A DNA stretch of 15,444 nucleotides from Gammaproteobacteria bacterium (GCA_024763185.1 JANTFY010000032.1:1-15444); one strand, 5' to 3'. Positions 1-7,402 are shown, counted from the first letter of the stretch. Notes: generated from the sequence alone by a model not told the origin. Made by a program: numbers and translations.

Positions 1-951
1 CGAAAGGGCGATGCAAAATACTTCGAACAACTCGGCTTTTCCGGCTACCTGATAAAACCCACCTTATCAGACATATTACACGATACTCTGGAGTGCGTAC
101 TGGGCGAATTTGATGCGCATCGTTCGACTGCACATCACATCATCACCAAGTACGATGTCATAGATTCCAAAGATGATTCTATTCTGGATAAAAACTTTAA
201 AGGGGTCAGGGTATTACTGGCTGAAGACAGCCTGGTCAACCAAAAGGTTGCTTCATCCATTCTAAAAAAACACGGTATTGATATTACCCTGGCTGACAAT
301 GGTCAACAGGCGATCGATAAATTCATCGAGCTTGAATTCGACCTGGTATTAATGGACTGTCAAATGCCGGAAAAGGATGGCTTTGAAGCCACTGCTGAGA
401 TCAACCTGATCCAGCAGCAAAATAATACCCAGGTTCCGATTATTGCATTAACCGCGAATGCCATGGAATCGGACAAGGAGAAATGTTTAAGTGCCGGCAT
501 GCATGATTTTGTGGCAAAACCTTTCAGTTCTGAAACCCTGTTGAATGCCATCGACAACATGCTTAAAAAAAGCATCAAGCAAGCGCCCACTTCAACTCTC
601 GAGACCGTTAAATCCGGCCGACAGGTACTGGATATCTCCGTACTGGCCGCGTTAAAAAATATTATGGAAGAGGATTTTGTTGAAATAATTCCTGCTTTTA
701 TCGAAAGCAGTAAACACATAACCAGCGCGTTATGGCAGGCTCAAAAGACGCAGCAATTCGACATTATGCAACGCCATGCGCACAGCTTAAAATCGAGCTG
801 CGCCAATCTGGGCGCGCTGCAACTTTCTGCCATGTCCAAGGACCTGGAAGAACAATGCAAACAACAGATACAGGTCGAACTCAGCCAGTTACAGTCTATC
901 GATGAACAACTGCAACAGGTCATTCACAAATTAAACGAGTTTCAGACCTGA
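1..951 (+). CDS. Hybrid sensor histidine kinase, C-terminal part (REC-REC-HPt), 5' end outside window
   Basis: The frame is open from base 1 to the stop at 949-951, giving 316 visible residues, so the gene starts upstream. Residues 1 to about 35 are the tail of a first receiver domain, with the conserved lysine in YLIKP (K19). A second receiver domain spans about 69-190: acidic pair E75/D76, phospho-acceptor D119 in LMDCQMP, switch threonine T151 in ALTANA and K173 in AKPF. An HPt domain follows at about 210-316, with phospho-histidine H261 in AHSLKSS. This is the C-terminal layout of BarA/GacS-type or other multistep phosphorelay kinases. The sensor and kinase domains are not visible, so the signal and partner cannot be named. 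It converges on the next gene with only 30 bases between, and no terminator was seen there. Confidence 0.93.
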   Translation, partial: RKGDAKYFEQLGFSGYLIKPTLSDILHDTLECVLGEFDAHRSTAHHIITKYDVIDSKDDSILDKNFKGVRVLLAEDSLVNQKVASSILKKHGIDITLADNGQQAIDKFIELEFDLVLMDCQMPEKDGFEATAEINLIQQQNNTQVPIIALTANAMESDKEKCLSAGMHDFVAKPFSSETLLNAIDNMLKKSIKQAPTSTLETVKSGRQVLDISVLAALKNIMEEDFVEIIPAFIESSKHITSALWQAQKTQQFDIMQRHAHSLKSSCANLGALQLSAMSKDLEEQCKQQIQVELSQLQSIDEQLQQVIHKLNEFQT

Positions 952-981
952 ATAAACAATGGTCTTGTTCGAGCACTCTGT

Positions 982-2106
982 TTACCGATAGGCTCTCAGA
1001 TAGTGTTTTTCGAACAGGATTTTCAACCAGTGCAGGGGCAGCATTTTCATCATAAAACCGCGTTTCGGATCACGATAAACCATGCTGCCGGTATTCAGCG
1101 TATCGATGATACAAATCAGTTCGGTTTTAAAGGTATGTTGGGGTTTTTTCAGTTTTAGAACGTCGATGGCGTTTTTAGCAGCTGCTTCGGCCTGTAAATC
1201 TGCCATATGCGCCTGTTTGGGTTTCCAGTCCGGGCCGGGGAAACTTCCGGCGTCTCCCGCAACAAACACATGTTCCTGGCCTTCTACCTGGCATAACTCG
1301 TTGGCTTTGAAAAAACCGCCTTCGGATAGCGCCAGTCCCGAGTTGGCTGCCCAGGCCGGTCCCGTCATGCCGGGTATGAAAAGAATCAAATCAGCCTTGA
1401 ACTGGTCGGATTCGGTTTCAATACTGTCTTTATTGAAACGTTTCATCTTTTTGCCCAAATAGGATTTGATATTGCGTTTTTTCATTTCTGCGAGAATACG
1501 ATCTACTGCCTTGTCGCCCATGCGCTGCCCGGGCCTGGGTGCAGGACTGAAAAACACCAGTTCGAATTTATCCCTGCGCCCCTGCTGGCGGAGTAAGGTA
1601 TCAACGCCGAACAGAAACTCAAAAACCGGGCCTCCGCGCATGGCCGACGGTTCCTGTGGATTACTGGCAAAACCAAAAGCGATCGTGCCCTGTTCCATAG
1701 CAGCCAACTGATCCGAAAATGACTTGGTATCCTGCCAGCCACTACAGGCTATTTTCGCATTTTCTATGCCCGGTAACTTTTCAAGATATCGGCCACCACA
1801 GGCCAGAATAACCGCATCATAACTGATGGAATCCTGTTCCAGCTGCAAGGTTTTATTTTCACTATCCAACCCCGTTACCGTCGATTGAATGTAAGTGACA
1901 TTGTTTTTCTGCAGGAACCCATGCAAGGGTATGGTCAAATCTTCATAACTTCTTCGACCCGCTGGAACCCAGATCAGGCTGGGATAATAGAACAGCTCCG
2001 CACGTGGTGCGACCAGGGTGATTTTACCGTTGAAGCCTTTCTTGCGTAGGGTTTTAACCGCGGTGCAGGCTGCAAAACCTGCGCCGGCTATAACTATATG
2101 TTGCAT
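982..2106 (-). CDS. FAD-dependent pyridine nucleotide-disulfide oxidoreductase, sulfide:quinone reductase-like fold
   Basis: A 374-residue flavoprotein. The N-terminal dinucleotide-binding motif GAGFAA is at 8-13, the second flavin contact VFVAGDAG at 281-287, and a basic, hydrophobic C-terminal helix (about 351-374) resembles the membrane-association tail of sulfide:quinone oxidoreductases (SQR) and flavocytochrome c sulfide dehydrogenase. True SQRs have a redox cysteine just before a GPxxE motif. Here that place reads SAMRGGPVFEF (154-164) with no cysteine. The cysteines present are C14, C103, C121, C272 and C332. The fold is therefore recognisable, but sulfide oxidation is not supported by the expected active-site residues, and substrate and acceptor are unknown. 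The ATG at 2104-2106 is preceded by GGAG at a good distance. No signal peptide is seen, so it is probably cytoplasmic or peripheral on the inner membrane. Confidence 0.85.
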   Translation of the reverse strand: MQHIVIAGAGFAACTAVKTLRKKGFNGKITLVAPRAELFYYPSLIWVPAGRRSYEDLTIPLHGFLQKNNVTYIQSTVTGLDSENKTLQLEQDSISYDAVILACGGRYLEKLPGIENAKIACSGWQDTKSFSDQLAAMEQGTIAFGFASNPQEPSAMRGGPVFEFLFGVDTLLRQQGRRDKFELVFFSPAPRPGQRMGDKAVDRILAEMKKRNIKSYLGKKMKRFNKDSIETESDQFKADLILFIPGMTGPAWAANSGLALSEGGFFKANELCQVEGQEHVFVAGDAGSFPGPDWKPKQAHMADLQAEAAAKNAIDVLKLKKPQHTFKTELICIIDTLNTGSMVYRDPKRGFMMKMLPLHWLKILFEKHYLRAYR

Positions 2107-2232
2107 GGTCCTGGATCTCCGATAAACGTATTCTGGAAATAGAGTTGTTTAGGAAACCCGGATGAATCGATTTGGCGATGAGCAAAGTTGGGCCCGGTTG
2201 CACGACAGCGAAGTTATCTGAGATCCCTGGAA

Positions 2233-2249
2233 CGAAAGTGATTCTTTCG
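2233..2249. repeat. Short inverted repeat upstream of the flavoprotein gene
   Basis: Perfect 6-bp arms CGAAAG (2233-2238) and CTTTCG (2244-2249) are separated by 5 bases, in the 227-bp gap between dsbA and the flavoprotein gene. The position, about 130 bases upstream of the flavoprotein start, would suit an operator or a small hairpin in a leader. No convincing promoter hexamers were found beside it. Apart from this repeat and the dsbA terminator, nothing else was seen in the gap. Confidence 0.3.
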
Positions 2250-2265
2250 GCTTATGTTAACCGCC

Positions 2266-2307
2266 AAAAAAAAACGCTGCAACGCCAAAGATAGGGGCAA
2301 GGCAGCG
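2266..2307 (-). terminator. Intrinsic terminator of dsbA
   Basis: Read on the minus strand, the arms 2307-2302 and 2280-2275 form a 6-bp GC-rich stem (CGCTGC/GCAGCG). A second 3-bp stem lies inside it (2298-2296 with 2286-2284). The stem is followed at once by nine T residues (2274-2266). It lies about 27 bases after the dsbA stop and separates dsbA from the flavoprotein gene. Confidence 0.8.
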
Positions 2308-2333
2308 ATTTAATTGCTAACTGTTCCGGTAAG

Positions 2334-2957
2334 CTATTTTTGTTCCAGTTCTTTTTTAACCAGATAATCGATCACTTCAATCATTCGAGCATTACTGCCC
2401 GCCATGGAAGCACTGGTCCGGTACTTACCGTTGACAACTACTGCAGGTACACCGCGATGACCGTACTTACGTTCTTTTTGCTTGCTTTTCCTGACCAGGG
2501 TATCCACAGGAAACGAATGATAGTGTTCGCGGAACTGCTTTTCGTCTATGCCATGTTCTGCAACAAACGCAGCGAGGGTATCGAGACTGGTTAAACGTTG
2601 GTTTTTAATATGCAATGCCTCGAATATTTTGTGATGCACCTTTTCAGTCACACCCATCATCTGCAAGGCAAAGTAAGCACGGGCATGTTCTGTCCAGCGC
2701 GGGTTTAATACCGAGGGTACCTGTTCCAGAATAACACCATCAGGCTGGTTTTTTTTCCATTGTTCGATGTAAGGCTCAAAACGAAAGCAATGGGGGCAAC
2801 CGTACCAGAACAGCTCGGTAACCACGACTTTTTCCGGATTTGAGGTTTTTACCGGTTTTTTCAATGTCTCGAATTCTATACCATCATCAAAATTTGCCTG
2901 TGCCGTGGAAAAAACCAGAAATAACGGCAACAAAAAAACGAATCCTTTTTTTAGCAT
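2334..2957 (-). CDS. dsbA: Thiol:disulfide interchange protein DsbA
   Basis: A 207-residue periplasmic oxidoreductase that introduces disulfides into exported proteins and is re-oxidised by DsbB. Residues 1 to about 21 are a signal peptide: Lys-Lys, a hydrophobic core, then cleavage after AQA. The active site is C54-P-H-C57, the classical DsbA sequence, within FWYGCPHC. The cis-proline loop V170-P171 lies in RGVPAVVV. Length matches the family (about 208). The ATG has GAGG eight bases upstream. The gene has its own 3' terminator, and the 164-bp gap behind cytochrome c4 implies its own promoter. The dsbA-cytochrome c4 pairing next to engB/polA is common in gammaproteobacteria. Confidence 0.96.
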   Translation of the reverse strand: MLKKGFVFLLPLFLVFSTAQANFDDGIEFETLKKPVKTSNPEKVVVTELFWYGCPHCFRFEPYIEQWKKNQPDGVILEQVPSVLNPRWTEHARAYFALQMMGVTEKVHHKIFEALHIKNQRLTSLDTLAAFVAEHGIDEKQFREHYHSFPVDTLVRKSKQKERKYGHRGVPAVVVNGKYRTSASMAGSNARMIEVIDYLVKKELEQK

Positions 2958-3065
2958 GGTGAAACCTCAAATTAATTGTTGAACTGATTATGACCTAAAT
3001 AGAAGGTATAAGTTTACACGTTATGTCTGAACAGACTCTTAATGATGGTGAGTTTAATGTACCTG

Positions 3066-3101
3066 CAGTAGCCCGGTTGTGTGTTTAATCCCGGGCTACT
3101 G
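3066..3101. repeat. Perfect 11-bp stem-loop after cytochrome c4 gene
   Basis: Arms 3066-3076 and 3091-3101 pair without mismatch (CAGTAGCCCGG with CCGGGCTACTG) around a 14-base loop, starting about 20 bases after the cytochrome c4 stop. No T-run follows on either strand, so it is not a standard intrinsic terminator. It may protect the 3' end of the cytochrome transcript or act with Rho. Confidence 0.6.
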
Positions 3102-3121
3102 GTGGATTTAGATATGTTTAC

Positions 3122-3733
3122 TTATTTCATGCCTGCAACATAAGCAGCCACGGCTTGCATCTCGGCATCTGACATGCGGTTAGCGACATTACGCATCATT
3201 TTACCGGCATCGTTGGCGCGTTTTCCTTCCTTAAAGTTTTTCAGCTGGGCCACGATATATTCTGGATGCTGGGCTTTCAAACCGGGGTAAGCAGCCGGGC
3301 CATTACCCGAACCGGAGGGACTGTGACAGCCCATGCAAGCGGCAACCGAGGTTTCGGTGATGCCACCGCGGTAGATGTCCTGACCCCTGGCAAGGAGAGC
3401 TTCATCAAATTTGGCCTCTTTTGGCTGCTGGGTTTCAAAATAGGCAGCAATATTAACCATATCTTCATCCGTCAGTAAGGCTACCATTCCCACCATGGTT
3501 GGATCGTAGCGTTTACCCGATTTGAAATCACGCAATTGCTTCAATAAATAAGAGGCATGTTGCCCGGCCAAACGGGGCCAGATAACATTAACACTATTAC
3601 CGTCTGCACCATGACAAGCCATGCACACGGCTGTTTTAGCTTTACCCGCTTCGATATCAGCTGCTTGAGCCGCACTAACTGACAACAGACCGGTAAGTGC
3701 AAGCAAAACTGCTTTGATGTGACGATTTTTCAT
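3122..3733 (-). CDS. Dihaem cytochrome c4, periplasmic
   Basis: A 203-residue electron carrier with two class I cytochrome c domains, thought in this family to pass electrons from the quinol-oxidising side to terminal oxidases. A signal peptide covers 1 to about 24, cleaved after AQA. The haem-binding motifs are C37-M-A-C40-H41 and C133-M-G-C136-H137. Likely sixth-ligand methionines lie at about M80/M83 and M179/M180. The length and two-fold repeat, including a matching GKR segment in each half, are those of cytochrome c4. The ATG is preceded by GGAGAA. A candidate promoter lies about 55-85 bases upstream in the gap shared with divergent engB. Confidence 0.94.
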   Translation of the reverse strand: MKNRHIKAVLLALTGLLSVSAAQAADIEAGKAKTAVCMACHGADGNSVNVIWPRLAGQHASYLLKQLRDFKSGKRYDPTMVGMVALLTDEDMVNIAAYFETQQPKEAKFDEALLARGQDIYRGGITETSVAACMGCHSPSGSGNGPAAYPGLKAQHPEYIVAQLKNFKEGKRANDAGKMMRNVANRMSDAEMQAVAAYVAGMK

Positions 3734-3787
3734 AGGTTCTCCAGGAAATATGCGTTTAATAAAATCGAAAGAAATTTTGGGGCGGAA

Positions 3788-3816
3788 TGTATATCATACC
3801 TGCCCTCCCTATTCAA
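3788..3816 (-). promoter_or_regulatory. Candidate sigma70 promoter for the cytochrome c4 gene
   Basis: On the minus strand, TTGAAT (3816-3811) and TATACA (3793-3788) are separated by exactly 17 bases, each with four of six consensus bases. The site lies 55-83 bases upstream of the cytochrome c4 ATG. It was found by eye only. Confidence 0.45.
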
Positions 3817-3845
3817 TGAATCATGGTCGTTAAGGTTTCGTTTAC

Positions 3846-4448
3846 ATGACTTGCATCTATAAGCAGGCACAATTTTTGACCAGTGCCTTTAAAATTTCTC
3901 AATTGATTGAGGATGATGGCCTGGAGATAGCCTTTGCCGGCCGATCCAATGCGGGTAAATCCACGGCTATCAATGCCCTCACGCAACAGAAAAACCTGTG
4001 TAAAACCAGTAAAACACCAGGCAGAACCCAGCTGATCAACTTTTTTTCACTGGAAGAGAATCGTCGGCTGGTAGATTTACCGGGTTATGGCTATGCCAAG
4101 GTACCTAAAAAGATGCGTCAACATTGGAATCATGTACTGTCGCGTTATTTGCTGGAAAGACAATCATTACAGGGTCTGATTATTGTCGTTGATATTCGCC
4201 GTGGCCTGGGTGATATGGATTGGGGGCTGATCGACATGGTCGATATCAATCTTCCGGTACATATCCTGCTAACCAAATCCGATAAGCTCAAACAGGCCGC
4301 GCGAATGAAGGTTATCAAGGAAACCCGGCAGCAATTAAAAAACGATGGCATCAGTGTCTCTGCCTTTTCAGCGCTAAATGGTCAAGGACGCGATGACTTT
4401 GAAGCCGCCTGTAATAGGTTTTTGCAAGTGGGTGAACAAATCCGTTGA
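3846..4448 (+). CDS. engB: Ribosome biogenesis GTP-binding protein EngB (YihA/YsxC)
   Basis: A 200-residue GTPase needed for assembly of the 50S subunit. G1 is GRSNAGKS at 32-39, the G2 region is TPGRTQ at 57-62, G3 is DLPG at 77-80, G4 is TKSD at 143-146 (TKxD rather than NKxD is normal for this family) and G5 is SAL at 175-177. Length and N-terminus agree with EngB proteins, which supports the ATG at 3846 although the ribosome-binding site is weak (AAGG about 12 bases upstream). It is transcribed divergently from cytochrome c4 and convergently with polA, the usual gammaproteobacterial setting. No intrinsic terminator on its own strand was found. Confidence 0.96.
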   Translation: MTCIYKQAQFLTSAFKISQLIEDDGLEIAFAGRSNAGKSTAINALTQQKNLCKTSKTPGRTQLINFFSLEENRRLVDLPGYGYAKVPKKMRQHWNHVLSRYLLERQSLQGLIIVVDIRRGLGDMDWGLIDMVDINLPVHILLTKSDKLKQAARMKVIKETRQQLKNDGISVSAFSALNGQGRDDFEAACNRFLQVGEQIR

Positions 4449-4462
4449 TGTGAAACGAGGGC

Positions 4463-4609
4463 AAAAAAAATCCCCGGCAAGGTTATTACCGGGGTATAAG
4501 TCATGATCCGGTGGGGTTTCCGGATCTGTCTGCTCAACAGGAGAGTAGAGCAAACATGCGCCGGGCTTTGCGCATATTCCTATGACAGGACTTGATCCAT
4601 CAAGTTCCA
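4463..4609 (-). ncRNA. Putative small regulatory RNA between polA and engB (spf/ersA locus)
   Basis: On the minus strand this stretch has no supported gene but a run of perfect stems. They are ACUUGA/UCAAGU around a UGGA tetraloop (4605-4590); AUGCGC/GCGCAU with an 8-base loop (4575-4556); UGCUC/GAGCA with a 12-base loop (4552-4531); GAUCCGG/CCGGAUC with an 8-base loop (4526-4505); and CCCCGG/CCGGGG with an 11-base loop (4494-4472). The last is followed by A and eight U residues (4470-4463), a textbook intrinsic terminator. Upstream, TATAAA at 4620-4615 puts a start near 4608-4610. Enterobacteria carry Spot 42 and Pseudomonas carries ErsA at this same position after polA. No clear sequence match to Spot 42 was seen. 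Function is inferred from position and structure only. Confidence 0.72.
4472..4494 (-). terminator. Intrinsic terminator of the putative small RNA (and possibly of polA read-through)
   Basis: A 6-bp all-GC stem (4494-4489 with 4477-4472) is followed on the minus strand by one A and eight T residues (4470-4463). It ends about 175-205 bases past the polA stop. The plus strand lacks a T-run, so it should not terminate engB. Confidence 0.85.
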
Positions 4610-4614
4610 TGCTA

Positions 4615-4641
4615 TTTATAATTTATAGCTGCAGTTTTAAA
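4615..4641 (-). promoter_or_regulatory. Candidate promoter of the putative small RNA
   Basis: The minus strand carries TATAAA at 4620-4615 in a very AT-rich patch, with TTTAAA at 4641-4636 as a possible -35 at a short 15-base spacing. The predicted start at 4608-4610 falls exactly at the first stem-loop. The -10 is convincing by eye; the -35 is weak. Confidence 0.45.
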
Positions 4642-4667
4642 TCTTTACCTGAATCTCCGACAGCCGG

Positions 4668-7367
4668 TCAATGCGCTTGATGCCAGTTATCGCCAATGCC
4701 GGCATCCACCTCCAGTTTTACCGATAAATCGGCCACGGATGTCATCAGCCTGCAAAGCTTTTCCTTATAATAATCAATATGTTGTGTTTTAACTTCAAAC
4801 ACCAGTTCATCATGCACCTGCATGATCATGCGTGTATTATCGGATTTTTGCTGTAACCATTCATCGACATTGATCATCGCTTGTTTGATGATATCGGCCG
4901 CCGTCCCCTGCATGGGAGCATTAATCGCTGTACGCTCGGCGTACTGGCGCTGCTGGGCATTCCTTGATTTCAGTTCAGGCAGGTAAAGGCGGCGACCGAA
5001 CACGGTTTCCACATAACCCTGCTCGTGGGCCTTTTCTCGGGTTTCATCCATGTAGGTTTTAACGCCCGGATAGCGCTCGAAATACAGGTCCACGTACTGT
5101 TGGGCCTCGTTGCGGCCTATATTCAGCTGCTTTCCGAGACCGAAAGCCGACATGCCGTAGATAAGCCCGAAATTGATGGCCTTGGCTGCACGGCGCTGAT
5201 CCGGCGTCACCTGTTCGTTATCCACCGCAAAAACCTCGGCAGCTGTGGCCCTATGTACATCCAGCCCATGCGCAAATGCGTTTAACAGACTTTTGTCGGC
5301 TGACAGATGGGCCATGATACGCAGTTCTATCTGTGAATAATCGATCGCCAGTATTTTAAATCCTTGCGGTGCGACGAATGCTTCACGTATGCGTCGGCCC
5401 TGTTCGGTGCGTACCGGTATGTTTTGCAGGTTTGGACTGGTGGAGGATAATCGTCCGGTGGAAGCCACCGCCTGTTGATAGGATGTATGAATGCGCCCAC
5501 TGCTGAGGTTGATTTCACCGGGCAGTTTATCAATATAGGTGGTCTTTAATTTATTCAAACTGCGATGTTCCAATAACAGGCGTGGAATTTCATAGTCCTG
5601 TGCCAGTTCTTCCAATACATCTTCAGCGGTAGATGGCTGCCCCTTGGGAGTTTTACGGATAACCGGCAGGTTCATTTTTTCAAACAGAATGGCCTGAATC
5701 TGCTTCGGTGAACTCAGGTTGAATTGTTCATCGGCCAGTTTATAAATCGTTTGTTCAATCTGTTGCAACTGCTGATCCACTTCCTGGCCCTGTTTCTCCA
5801 GCAGGGCCTGATCCAGGCACACACCGTTTTGCTCCATACGCAATAACACCGGCAGTAGCGGCATTTCGATATCCTGATAGACCTTTAACAGGGAAGGTTG
5901 CTGTTGTAGACGTGGATACAGCTCATGATGTAACTGTAAGGTGACATCAGCATCTTCACAGGCATAGGGGGCAGCCTGCTCCAGTTCCACCTGGTCAAAA
6001 CTGACTTGTTTGGCGCCTTTGCCGGCCACGTCTTCATAATGAATGGTTGACCGGTTCAGGTAAAAACCAGCCAGCGCATCCATGTTGTGGCGGGTGGCAG
6101 TTGAATTCAACACGTAGGATTGCAGCATCGTGTCATGCTGAATACCTTTCACGTCGATGCCATATTTTTTAAAGACATGGCAATCGTATTTCAGGTTCTG
6201 GCCGATCTTGCCCAGTTTCGGGTTTTCCAATAGCGGTTTTAAAGCCTCAAGTACCTGTTGCCGATCAAGTTGTTGTGGCGCGGTTGCATAACGATGTGCC
6301 AGTGGAATATAACAGGCTTTGCCCGCTTGCAAACACAGTGAGATACCCACCAGTTCTGCATCCATGTAATTAATACTGGTGGTTTCGGTATCGATGGCAA
6401 AACAGTCACTGTTTACCAGGGCTGACAGCCAGTCTTCAAAAGCCTGTTGATGCAGAATGGTCTGGTATTCTGCCTGAACAGGCTCACTTTCATCTTCTAC
6501 GATTAACCCCTCATTTTCCAGCTCATCCAGCCAGCGTTTAAATTCAAAACGTTGGTAATAATCTCTAAGGGCTTTGGCATCGGCTTCTTTTTGCGTTAAA
6601 TCATCGAGTTTTACATCCAGATCCAGATCCTGTTGTATCGTGGCCAGTTCATAGGACATCGGCAGAAACTCCAGAGATGCCCGCAGATTGTCGCCAATCT
6701 TGCCCTTGAACTGATCGGCATTATCCATCACATTTTGCAGGCTGCCATACTCGTTAAGCCATTTACTCGCGGTTTTGGGGCCAACCTTTGGCACTCCAGG
6801 AATGTTATCGGAGGAATCTCCCATCAACGCCAGGTAGTCGATGATCTGGTCCGGTCTGACCTGAAATTTTTCCTGCACCATGGCTTCATCCATCACCACG
6901 TTATTCATGGTATTGATCAGGCTGATACCTGGGCACACCAGTTGCGCCATATCCTTGTCGCCCGTAGATATGATCACCTGATATCCCTGCTCCCTGCCCT
7001 GCCTGGCCAGGGTACCAATGACATCATCCGCTTCTACCTTGTCTACAATTACCAGTGGCAGGCCCTGCGCCTTGATAATTTCATGCAGGGGTTTTATCTG
7101 GATTCGCAGGTCCTCCGGCATCGGCGGGCGGTTGGCCTTGTAGTCGGCATAGATATCATTGCGAAAGGTTTTACCCTTGGCATCGAATACCACGGCTATC
7201 AGGTCCGGTTGTTCATCGCTTATCAATTTGCGCAACATATTCAATACGCCGTAAATAGCGCCGGTAGGATGGCCATTACTGATGAGTGGTGGCAGGCCGT
7301 GAAAAGCCCTGAACAGATAGGAACTGCCGTCGACCAGTACCAGTTTTTTTGTTTTCTCTTCTATCAT
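4668..7367 (-). CDS. polA: DNA polymerase I
   Basis: An 899-residue three-domain polymerase for Okazaki-fragment processing and repair. Residues 1 to about 290 are the 5'-3' exonuclease/flap domain (KVEADD near 110-115, GDSSDNIPGVPKVGPKTA near 183-200). The 3'-5' proofreading domain keeps its acidic residues: D326 and E328 (IDTETT), D395 (NLKYD) and D472 (YACEDAD). The polymerase motifs are A, D676YSQIELR; B, R725RAAKAINFGLIYG; and C, V851HDE with D853. All three activities therefore look intact, unlike polymerases that have lost proofreading. The start MIEEKTKKLVLVDGSSYLFRAFHGLPP aligns with family N-termini, but no clear ribosome-binding site precedes it. It runs divergently from the LOG gene, and a putative small RNA follows. 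Confidence 0.98.
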   Translation of the reverse strand: MIEEKTKKLVLVDGSSYLFRAFHGLPPLISNGHPTGAIYGVLNMLRKLISDEQPDLIAVVFDAKGKTFRNDIYADYKANRPPMPEDLRIQIKPLHEIIKAQGLPLVIVDKVEADDVIGTLARQGREQGYQVIISTGDKDMAQLVCPGISLINTMNNVVMDEAMVQEKFQVRPDQIIDYLALMGDSSDNIPGVPKVGPKTASKWLNEYGSLQNVMDNADQFKGKIGDNLRASLEFLPMSYELATIQQDLDLDVKLDDLTQKEADAKALRDYYQRFEFKRWLDELENEGLIVEDESEPVQAEYQTILHQQAFEDWLSALVNSDCFAIDTETTSINYMDAELVGISLCLQAGKACYIPLAHRYATAPQQLDRQQVLEALKPLLENPKLGKIGQNLKYDCHVFKKYGIDVKGIQHDTMLQSYVLNSTATRHNMDALAGFYLNRSTIHYEDVAGKGAKQVSFDQVELEQAAPYACEDADVTLQLHHELYPRLQQQPSLLKVYQDIEMPLLPVLLRMEQNGVCLDQALLEKQGQEVDQQLQQIEQTIYKLADEQFNLSSPKQIQAILFEKMNLPVIRKTPKGQPSTAEDVLEELAQDYEIPRLLLEHRSLNKLKTTYIDKLPGEINLSSGRIHTSYQQAVASTGRLSSTSPNLQNIPVRTEQGRRIREAFVAPQGFKILAIDYSQIELRIMAHLSADKSLLNAFAHGLDVHRATAAEVFAVDNEQVTPDQRRAAKAINFGLIYGMSAFGLGKQLNIGRNEAQQYVDLYFERYPGVKTYMDETREKAHEQGYVETVFGRRLYLPELKSRNAQQRQYAERTAINAPMQGTAADIIKQAMINVDEWLQQKSDNTRMIMQVHDELVFEVKTQHIDYYKEKLCRLMTSVADLSVKLEVDAGIGDNWHQAH

Positions 7368-7402
7368 ATGAATACGTTACAATGCCCTTTTATACCGCTT
7401 GT

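Noticed and set aside
982..2106. Naming the flavoprotein sqr
   Set aside because: The cysteine expected before the GPxxE motif is absent, so sulfide:quinone reductase activity is not supported.
2958..3065. A promoter for dsbA (TATACC with TTCAGA upstream on the minus strand)
   Set aside because: Spacing is 15 bases and both hexamers are weak; the region must hold a promoter but the exact site cannot be supported by eye.
4463..4609. Identity with Spot 42 itself, 6S RNA or a CsrB-type sponge
   Set aside because: No sequence match to Spot 42 is evident apart from position and terminator style; the chain of short stems does not fit 6S RNA; CsrB-type RNAs carry many more GGA loops, and no GacA/UvrY-type box (TGTAAG-CTTACA) was seen upstream.
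4374..4610. A 78-codon minus-strand frame starting with ATG at 4610, at the predicted 5' end of the small RNA
   Set aside because: It has no Shine-Dalgarno, runs straight through the intrinsic terminator at 4494-4463 and on into antisense of engB, and its sequence resembles no known family. A transcript ending at the terminator would lack a stop codon. A shorter peptide on the RNA cannot be excluded but has no support.
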